In this document: piece by piece, positions 58,181 to 64,000 of the stretch
How positions within the stretch are numbered: position 1 is the first letter of the stretch
How the letters are laid out: every line of letters begins with the position of its first letter
Source: Cryobacterium aureum
GTDB lineage: Bacteria > Actinomycetota > Actinomycetes > Actinomycetales > Microbacteriaceae
Direction: 5' to 3'
NCBI RefSeq assembly: GCF_002954245.1
Contig: NZ_PPTG01000052.1
Span: forward strand, 1-64,000
DNA: 64,000 nt
Program-made: the position numbers and the translations under genes
The notes under the pieces: generated by a model
What the model was told of the DNA's origin: nothing
The model's input: the letters and a program-made list of their open reading frames with translations, nothing else
Database searches by the model: none

Positions 58181-60034
58181 ATGGCATCTGAGCTCGCTCG
58201 AATCATCCGATCCGTCGTCGACGGCACCACGGTCGGTCCCGAGGAGATCCGAGTGGTGCTGGCCGGAGATGGCGAAGCCGCGATTGCTCTGGCCGATCTC
58301 GCACAGCGGGTCGATGCCCTTCGTCAGCGAAGCGCTGAACTTCGCGGTGTGATGTCGTCAACGCGTGATCTTCTTGCCATCCCCGACGCCGACCTCATGC
58401 TTCAACGGATCGTAGATCGCGCTCACGAGCTGATGAAGGTCGACGTCACCTATCTTTCTGTCTACGAACCAGTCCGAGACGAGTTGTATGTGCGCGCGGC
58501 GACGGGCACTATTTCACCACGATTCTTTGGAATGGTGGTGCCCGCAGGCATCGGACTTGCGAGCCTGGCCGTACGAACGCAGCACCCGCAATGGGTTGAA
58601 GACTATTCAACCCATACCGCTGTGCCGCACGACCCCACGATCGATGAGGTCGTCGGTGAGGAACAGCTGCGTGGGCTACTTGGTGCACCTCTGGTCGTCA
58701 AGGGCAAGGTTCTGGGCGTGCTCTTTGCGGCCACCCGTTCACCGCACGCGTTCCGACCGGACGAGATCGCGCTCCTGTCCGCGTTCGCTGCACATGCGGC
58801 CCTGGTTCTCCACCTCGCGCAACTGCTGCGGCAGGCGACGGATGCAACGGCTGAAGCCGCATCGCGTCAGAGAGAGGCCGAGTGGGCTGCGAGCTTGCAC
58901 GGAGAGCTCACACAACTCGTCGTGGACGGTCATGATGCGGAAGCCGTTGTGGGCGCGCTCACGGAGGCCCTCGGGCGTGATGTCACTCTTGTTTCCGATG
59001 GGGGAGTGTTGCGATCTGCGGAAATCGATCCGTTCGCTGATCCAATTTTGCGGGCTGCGGCCGCTGAGGCAGCGGTAAGTGGGCGCAGCGTCGTCATACC
59101 AACCGGGGGGATCGAGCTCGTCGTCTCGATTATCGCCGCGAGTTCGCGATCGGAATCCATGCTTATTGCGCGAGGTGAGCATCCGCTCACACCGGTCGAA
59201 CGTCGCACGGTGGAGCGGTCCGCGCTCACGGCTGCGCTCGTCATGCTGCGGCGGAACGCCCTCGCCGATGCTGAGGAATGGGTGCGAGGCGAGGTCGCCA
59301 CGGAAGTCCTGGAAGGGGCGGCAAACCGAGTTACGGGCCTGCGTCGAGCTGCCGCGCGTGGTTACCCGGTCGACCGATCGTGGGTGATGGTGGCCCTTCC
59401 GTGCGATCCTGACGCGCGTCCTCGCCTCCTCGCTCGCCTGCGTATTCGTACTGACTGGCTGGTGGCACCGGCTCCCCTCGGCGTCACGGTGCTAGCCCCC
59501 ATGATGACCGATGGGGAGGCTGAGGAAACCGAGGCGCTGGCGACGGCGCGAAAGGTTGGGGACTTCGCTGGTCCTGGATCGGGGTTGGTGGTTGCATCGG
59601 GGCGGGCGTCGTTGGAAGAAGCGGCTGTCGCGGCTCCCGCAATCTGGCAGACGGCCCAGCTCGCCCGCGGCCTTGGCATCAACACCGGCGTGATCGATGC
59701 GGCAACCCTGGCACCGTACAGTCTGCTTTTTGAAGGCGACGGCGGTCGAATCGCTGCATTCGTGGACAGCATGCTCGCGCCGGTTATCGCGTGGGACAGT
59801 TTGCACGGCTCGGACCTGCTGAAAACGCTCGCCGTGCTGTTTGATGAGCGCTGGTCACTGGCCTCGGCAGCACGCACTCTGCACGTCCACCTGAACACTG
59901 TTAAGCAGCGGATGCAGCGCCTTCGCGTGCTCCTCGATGAGGACCCCGACCAACCCGAGGCACGGTTCCGACTGGAGCTGGCCGTGCGGATTGAGCGCGC
60001 CCGGCAGGTTGCGCAGCGAGCCTCAAAAAGCTGA
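58181..60034 (+). CDS. PucR/CdaR-type transcriptional regulator with GAF domain
   Basis: The 617-residue regulator has a GAF-type sensor (about 65-215, with DLLAIPDADLMLQRIVDRAH and LLGAPLVVKGKVLGVLFAAT), a linker domain, and the PucR C-terminal helix-turn-helix LKTLAVLFDERWSLASAART with LHVHLNTVKQRMQRL. ATG 58181 is preferred: upstream codons overlap the terminator region and are non-conserved. It is directly upstream of the HMG-CoA reductase gene (145 bases), so it probably activates mevalonate catabolism in response to mevalonate or a CoA ester; that link is inferred from position. Confidence 0.87.
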   Translation: MASELARIIRSVVDGTTVGPEEIRVVLAGDGEAAIALADLAQRVDALRQRSAELRGVMSSTRDLLAIPDADLMLQRIVDRAHELMKVDVTYLSVYEPVRDELYVRAATGTISPRFFGMVVPAGIGLASLAVRTQHPQWVEDYSTHTAVPHDPTIDEVVGEEQLRGLLGAPLVVKGKVLGVLFAATRSPHAFRPDEIALLSAFAAHAALVLHLAQLLRQATDATAEAASRQREAEWAASLHGELTQLVVDGHDAEAVVGALTEALGRDVTLVSDGGVLRSAEIDPFADPILRAAAAEAAVSGRSVVIPTGGIELVVSIIAASSRSESMLIARGEHPLTPVERRTVERSALTAALVMLRRNALADAEEWVRGEVATEVLEGAANRVTGLRRAAARGYPVDRSWVMVALPCDPDARPRLLARLRIRTDWLVAPAPLGVTVLAPMMTDGEAEETEALATARKVGDFAGPGSGLVVASGRASLEEAAVAAPAIWQTAQLARGLGINTGVIDAATLAPYSLLFEGDGGRIAAFVDSMLAPVIAWDSLHGSDLLKTLAVLFDERWSLASAARTLHVHLNTVKQRMQRLRVLLDEDPDQPEARFRLELAVRIERARQVAQRASKS

Positions 60035-60179
60035 CTAAGCCGCAGCCACGACGGCTGAAGGTGATGAATTGGACATGAACAAGGGGTGCACTGTGTCTGA
60101 TATGGACCTCGTCGGGGTTTTCGCCGGATGGTTAGCTTGCTGAATCGGTGACGAAGTAGTCACCCGGAAGGACAGCAAC

Positions 60180-61445
60180 GTGGCTAGTACATCTCGACTC
60201 AGCGGACTCCGCAATATCAGCGTCGACGAGCGACGGGCCGCCGTCGCCGAGGCGATCGGTGGCGATATCGACCTGACGCCTCTGGCGGGCGATGGCCTCA
60301 GCATTGAGCAAGCAGACCGGATGATTGAAAACGTCATCGGTCAGATCGGTATCCCCGTCGGAGTGGCGACCAACGTCATTGTCAACGGCCGCGACGTGCT
60401 CGTGCCGATGGCCACGGAGGAGCCTTCCGTCGTCGCGGCGGTCTCGAACATTGCCCGGATGGCACGGCGTTTCGGCGGCATCGTCACCACGTCAACCGAG
60501 CCGCTCATGCAAGCCCAGGTGCAGCTGCTCGACATCGCCGACCCGCAGGGTGCGCGTGCACGTATTCTCGAGGCGAGGGATGAGATCCTTACCCTCGCGA
60601 ACGAGCAAGATCCCATGCTCGTGCAGGTGGGTGGTGGCGCGCGCGACCTCCTCGTCCGCACGATCCACGGCATTCTCGGCGACCACCTCGTCGTACACCT
60701 CGTCGTAAATGTCGGCGACGCCATGGGCGCCAATGCCGTCAACACGATGGCAGAGGCCATCGCGCCGCGCCTCGCGGAGATCGCACGGGGCCGATCTCTA
60801 CTGCGCATCCTGACCAATCTTGCTGACCTACGCGTCACCCGTGCGCGCGTAGCCATCCACCCCGATGAGATCGGCGGATCGGAGGTCGTGGCGAACATGG
60901 TCACCGGCGCCAATCTCGCCTACGACGACCCGTACCGTGCGGCTACGCATAACAAAGGGATCATGAACGGCATCTCCGCCGTCGCGCTCGCCACCGGCAA
61001 TGACACGCGCGCCGTTGAGGCGGGAGCACACTCCTACGCCGCACGCGATGGGCAGTACCGAGCCTTGTCGCGCTTTGAACAGGACGCCGATGGAAACCTC
61101 GTGGCCACACTGGAGCTTCCGATGGCGGTCGGCCTCGTCGGGGGAGCGACCAAATCGCATCCCGCCGCCCGCGCTGCTGTCGCAATGACCGAAGTATCCA
61201 CTGCGCGCGAACTCGCCGAGATCATTTCCGCCGTGGGGTTGTTGCAGAACGTTGCCGCGGTTCGTGCTCTCGCTGCTGAAGGTATTCAGCGCGGTCACAT
61301 GGGACTGCACGCGCGCAACGTTGCAGTCGCTGCCGGCGCAGTGGGTGCGGAAGTGGATGCTGTCGCTGCTGCTTTGGTCGCGCGGCGTGCGGTTCGCTCC
61401 GACATCGCGGTTACGGTGCTCGCTGAGCTTCGTGCCTCAGAATGA
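60180..61445 (+). CDS. mvaA: hydroxymethylglutaryl-CoA reductase, degradative (class II)
   Basis: The product has 421 residues. Class II motifs are present: ENVIGQIGIPVGVATN, the catalytic Glu in ATEEPSVVAA, Lys in THNKGIMNGI, Asp in ATGNDTRAVEAGAH and His in MGLHARN. In catabolic organisms this enzyme runs from mevalonate plus CoA to HMG-CoA. The pairing with HMG-CoA lyase (overlap of four bases) and a transporter repeats the Pseudomonas mevalonii mvaAB arrangement. The start is GTG 60180 with GGAAGGA about nine bases upstream. Confidence 0.94.
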   Translation: MASTSRLSGLRNISVDERRAAVAEAIGGDIDLTPLAGDGLSIEQADRMIENVIGQIGIPVGVATNVIVNGRDVLVPMATEEPSVVAAVSNIARMARRFGGIVTTSTEPLMQAQVQLLDIADPQGARARILEARDEILTLANEQDPMLVQVGGGARDLLVRTIHGILGDHLVVHLVVNVGDAMGANAVNTMAEAIAPRLAEIARGRSLLRILTNLADLRVTRARVAIHPDEIGGSEVVANMVTGANLAYDDPYRAATHNKGIMNGISAVALATGNDTRAVEAGAHSYAARDGQYRALSRFEQDADGNLVATLELPMAVGLVGGATKSHPAARAAVAMTEVSTARELAEIISAVGLLQNVAAVRALAAEGIQRGHMGLHARNVAVAAGAVGAEVDAVAAALVARRAVRSDIAVTVLAELRASE

Positions 61446-62383
61446 CCAGCACTCGTGAGTTAGGCCTGCCGACAGTTTCCCGGCAGGAGGGACTGGCAGA
61501 TGAGGTCGAGATCTGGGAGGTCGCCCCGCGCGATGGGCTCCAGGCCGAGAAGGCTCTTGTCGACGTCGACACGAAGGTTGAGCTCATCCAGCGCCTCGTT
61601 CGTGCTGGCGCGTCGGTCATCGAGGTCGGCAGTTTCGTGCGCGCCGACCGCGTGCCACAAATGGCCGACTCGGCAGACGTCTTCGAGCGAGTGAAGGATC
61701 TGCCCGTTCGCACACCGGTTCTCGTGCCCAACGTTCGTGGATATGAACTTGCCCGCGAAGCTGGGGCATCCGACATCGCGGTCTTCCTCAGCGTGACCGA
61801 GTCGTTCTCGCAAGGGAACCTCGGCGCGTCGCGCGAGCGGATGGAGCAGTCTGTCCTGAATGTCGTCGCGCGGGCGAAGGCCGACGGTGTTCGCGTCCGC
61901 GGCTACTTGTCCATGGTGTTCGGAGATCCCTGGGAAGGATCTGTTCCCATCGAAGATGTACTCCGGCTTGCCGTCGCAATGCGATCATGGGGTATCGAAG
62001 ACCTTTCCCTCGGCGACACCATCGGTGTGGCTACGCCGGGGCAGGTCAAGCATCTGGTCAAGTCGCTCGTTGGGGCGGGCGTACCAACGTCCTCGCTCGC
62101 TTTACATTTGCACGACACCTACGGCATGGCTCTCGCGAACGTCTATGCGGGACTTGAGGAAGGTGTGCGCATCTTCGACGCCGCTGCGGGCGGCGTGGGT
62201 GGATGCCCCTTCGCAAAGTCCGCGACCGGAAATCTCGCCACTGATGATCTCGTCTGGATGCTGAACGGGCTCGGCATTCGAACCGGCATCGATCTCGATG
62301 CACTAACTGAGACGAGCGCATGGTTGTCACACGCTCTCGCAAAGCCCACAACGTCTCGAGTCGCAATGGCGCTGACGCGATAA
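61442..62383 (+). CDS. mvaB: hydroxymethylglutaryl-CoA lyase
   Basis: The 313-residue DRE-TIM-type lyase splits HMG-CoA into acetoacetate and acetyl-CoA. The DRE-like loop is in EVAPRDGLQAEK (about 26-37), metal ligands are in LHLHDTYGMAL, and the active-site Cys lies in the signature GVGGCPFAKSATGNLATDD. ATG 61442 overlaps the mvaA stop, so the two are translated together. It completes mevalonate breakdown to central metabolites. Confidence 0.95.
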   Translation: MTSTRELGLPTVSRQEGLADEVEIWEVAPRDGLQAEKALVDVDTKVELIQRLVRAGASVIEVGSFVRADRVPQMADSADVFERVKDLPVRTPVLVPNVRGYELAREAGASDIAVFLSVTESFSQGNLGASRERMEQSVLNVVARAKADGVRVRGYLSMVFGDPWEGSVPIEDVLRLAVAMRSWGIEDLSLGDTIGVATPGQVKHLVKSLVGAGVPTSSLALHLHDTYGMALANVYAGLEEGVRIFDAAAGGVGGCPFAKSATGNLATDDLVWMLNGLGIRTGIDLDALTETSAWLSHALAKPTTSRVAMALTR

Positions 62384-62400
62384 CGAAAGGAACCACAGCA

Positions 62401-62832
62401 ATGGCACAACACTATTTGGAGGTGTGGGGGGACACAGTAGACAGCCGGCATTTGATCGGCTCCATCGGTCTGGGTATCGGCATTGCCGTGCCCATCTACC
62501 TCCTGGCGGACTGGGGATTCGATGTCTTGACCGGAGGTGACGTCCTTGCGCACTCCTACGCCCTCGTCGCCGGCCTCGGCGCCTGCGTGCTCGCGGCCGT
62601 GGTTGCAGCTCGTCTGTTCAAGCCCAAGCGCATCATTCAGATCGGCACAGCTCACCGGGGGTCCCGCGAGGCGGCGATGGATGCAATCGAAGAAGAGATG
62701 GGCTTGCTCGGCAACCCAGACGAGCTCTCACCGTCGGCTTTGGCCGAGGTGAAGGAGCTCGGTCTGTATGAGGATCTCCGCGCCCAGCACGAGAAGAACC
62801 AGCGCAACGCAGCCAAAGCCGAGGCTCAGTAA
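62401..62832 (+). CDS. small membrane subunit, probably of a TctA-type transporter
   Basis: The 143-residue protein has two membrane segments (IGSIGLGIGIAVPIYLLADW and ALVAGLGACVLAAVVAARLF) and a charged cytoplasmic tail. Its place directly before a TctA-like permease suggests the small TctB-like subunit, although the sequence is not a clear TctB. ATG 62401 follows GAAAGG; its TAA overlaps the next ATG (TAATG). The longer open frame upstream is antisense-like and overlaps mvaB. Confidence 0.75.
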   Translation: MAQHYLEVWGDTVDSRHLIGSIGLGIGIAVPIYLLADWGFDVLTGGDVLAHSYALVAGLGACVLAAVVAARLFKPKRIIQIGTAHRGSREAAMDAIEEEMGLLGNPDELSPSALAEVKELGLYEDLRAQHEKNQRNAAKAEAQ

Positions 62833-64000
62833 TGGAAGGCTTTCTTGAACCAGCGCTCTGGGCGCTCGGAATGGCAGTCATTGGTGCGGTCGTCTTCGGC
62901 CTCCTCGGACTGGTTTCCGGGACTGATGAAACGGCCACCATCGCGCCCCTCACTCTGCTGGTCATTCTCGTTGGCGTCCCGCCGGAAGGTGTCTTCGCCT
63001 TCTTCATGGCGGCGATCTCGGCAAAGCACATCACGCATGCGATTCCAACCACGCTCCTCGGCATACCAGGCGACACCATGGCGGCGCCACTGCTGCGCGA
63101 TGCGCAAATGCTCCGTGAGCTCGGAGTTCCGCACATCGCACTGCGCAAAGCGATTTCCGGCGGCGCGGTAGCAGCCGTCATCGCAGTCCCGATGGCCGTC
63201 TTCTTCGCCTGGGTGATCACGCCGTTCTCGGGTCAGATCGGCGCCGTTGCTCCTTGGCTGTTCTTCGCGGCCGCCGGGCTCATCGCTGTACTGTCGAAGG
63301 GCCGTTGGGCAGCACTGATCGCCCTTCTTCCTTTCGTTCTCATCGTGGTCGGTTTGCAGAACTTTGCGATCGACGCGCTCGGCAAGGGGCTTTCGATCAG
63401 CTTCTTCCTGGGCATTGCCATCGGGCCCCTGATCGCAGACCTCTTTCTCGCAGCGAGCCCCGCCGGTCGCGCGACGCTCAAGCGGGACGCGCCGCGTACA
63501 TTTGAGCTGGCAGCGGATGTGCGCACCTGGAAGGGACGGATGCCCAATCCGTTGCGAGTTCTGGATCGCGCCCAGTTGGGCAGCACTGCCGGAGCCGCCG
63601 TGGTTTCAAGCGCGACGTTCGTGTTCTCGCCCGTTGCGATGACCGTGATGATGGGTGAGCTGTTTGGCCGTCGGATCAAGAATGGCTACCAGCGCCTCAC
63701 GACCATGATGGCAGTGAAGAACGGAACGACAGAGTCGACCTACATTGCCGAAACCCTCATCCCGCTCATTGCGATCGGTCTTCCGCTGTCACCGATGGCT
63801 GCAGGACCGGCAAACCCGTTGTTCAATGCACCACCGGTTTTCACCCTCAACGCCGAGACCGGTGCGACGAACAACCTGCACGACATGCTGGACCCGTGGC
63901 AGTTCCTGGTCATCGGTTTAGCAGCAGTTCTCATCGGACTAGTCATTACATATCCGTTCGCGATGACGCAAGCGCACCGCGCGGCATCCTGGATCATGCG
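62832..64000 (+). CDS. TctA-like tripartite tricarboxylate transporter permease (runs off the window)
   Basis: The frame from ATG 62832 is open to the last base (389 codons visible). It begins MEGFLEPALWALGMAVIGAV and has many membrane helices. The TctA-type pore motif appears as TTLLGIPGDTMAAPLLRDAQ near residue 80, and a second half-repeat begins around 63590 (AAVVSSATFVFSPVAMTVMM, then NGTTESTYIAETLIP). It probably imports mevalonate or 3-hydroxy-3-methylglutarate for the mva genes; the substrate is inferred from the operon. No periplasmic binding subunit is visible up to the edge. Confidence 0.82.
   Translation, partial: MEGFLEPALWALGMAVIGAVVFGLLGLVSGTDETATIAPLTLLVILVGVPPEGVFAFFMAAISAKHITHAIPTTLLGIPGDTMAAPLLRDAQMLRELGVPHIALRKAISGGAVAAVIAVPMAVFFAWVITPFSGQIGAVAPWLFFAAAGLIAVLSKGRWAALIALLPFVLIVVGLQNFAIDALGKGLSISFFLGIAIGPLIADLFLAASPAGRATLKRDAPRTFELAADVRTWKGRMPNPLRVLDRAQLGSTAGAAVVSSATFVFSPVAMTVMMGELFGRRIKNGYQRLTTMMAVKNGTTESTYIAETLIPLIAIGLPLSPMAAGPANPLFNAPPVFTLNAETGATNNLHDMLDPWQFLVIGLAAVLIGLVITYPFAMTQAHRAASWIM

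Overview
The window is GC-rich actinobacterial DNA. Protein style, codon use and gene content suggest Microbacteriaceae, but no 16S or other species marker is present. The left flank (1-3135) looks like ordinary chromosome: the tail of an IS481-type transposase, peptide deformylase, a DMT-type transporter and a GT4 glycosyltransferase, followed by a CAU-anticodon tRNA at 3136-3209.

The 3' end of that tRNA is an integration site. A perfect 42-bp direct repeat occurs at 3174-3215 and again at 54617-54658, framing about 51.4 kb. An excisionase/tyrosine-integrase module follows each copy, so the region reads as tandem or accreted islands at one tRNA. The two modules are damaged in complementary ways: the left integrase has lost its catalytic C-terminus, while the right one has a truncated excisionase and an N-terminal frameshift in the integrase. 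A third, unrelated integrase pseudogene and an IS21-type remnant lie just left of the second repeat.

The left third of the island is a defence block. It opens with a BrxL-like (BREX) AAA+ protein whose 5' part was replaced by the integrase gene exactly at the Walker A codons, and which carries a MIT_C-type C-terminus instead of a Lon protease domain. After a DUF6338 membrane protein, a small protein and a decayed aldehyde dehydrogenase comes a nine-gene unit (7744-24003) whose genes overlap or abut: two vWA proteins, a PP2C phosphatase, an atypical kinase with zinc ribbon, an SF1 UPF1/Dna2-type helicase, a winged-helix protein of unknown function, a coiled-coil McrB-type AAA+ protein, a 1095-residue DUF2357-like protein and a CARF/PD-(D/E)xK nuclease. 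This combines a TerY-P phospho-signalling triad with an McrB-type restriction core and a cyclic-nucleotide-sensing effector, and resembles the CoCoNuT class of predicted RNA-targeting Type IV systems. No recognisable McrC is present. It is the main candidate for a poorly described system. Remnants of DUF262 (GmrSD) and IS256 genes end this block.

The middle (24928-33450) holds a MobF/TraA relaxase without other conjugation genes, a HExxH protein beside a possible EACC1-like protein, small mobile-element proteins and an ORF broken by an amber codon.

The right part of the island (33688-52981) is catabolic cargo. One module has an Orn/Lys/Arg decarboxylase divergent from an RpiR-regulated operon of amidohydrolase, M20 hydrolase and glutamine-synthetase-like enzyme. 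The other has methylaspartate ammonia-lyase, a class III CoA-transferase, a MaoC hydratase and an HpcH-type lyase, which together form a plausible 3-methylaspartate/mesaconate to C2+C3 pathway, plus two SDRs, a PuuE-type deacetylase, an isochorismatase-fold hydrolase, a full Liv-type ABC importer and a GntR regulator.

Right of the second repeat (56376-64000) are a DUF805 protein, hypothetical genes (one frameshifted) and a mevalonate-catabolism operon: PucR-type regulator, degradative HMG-CoA reductase, HMG-CoA lyase and a TctA-like transporter that runs off the window.
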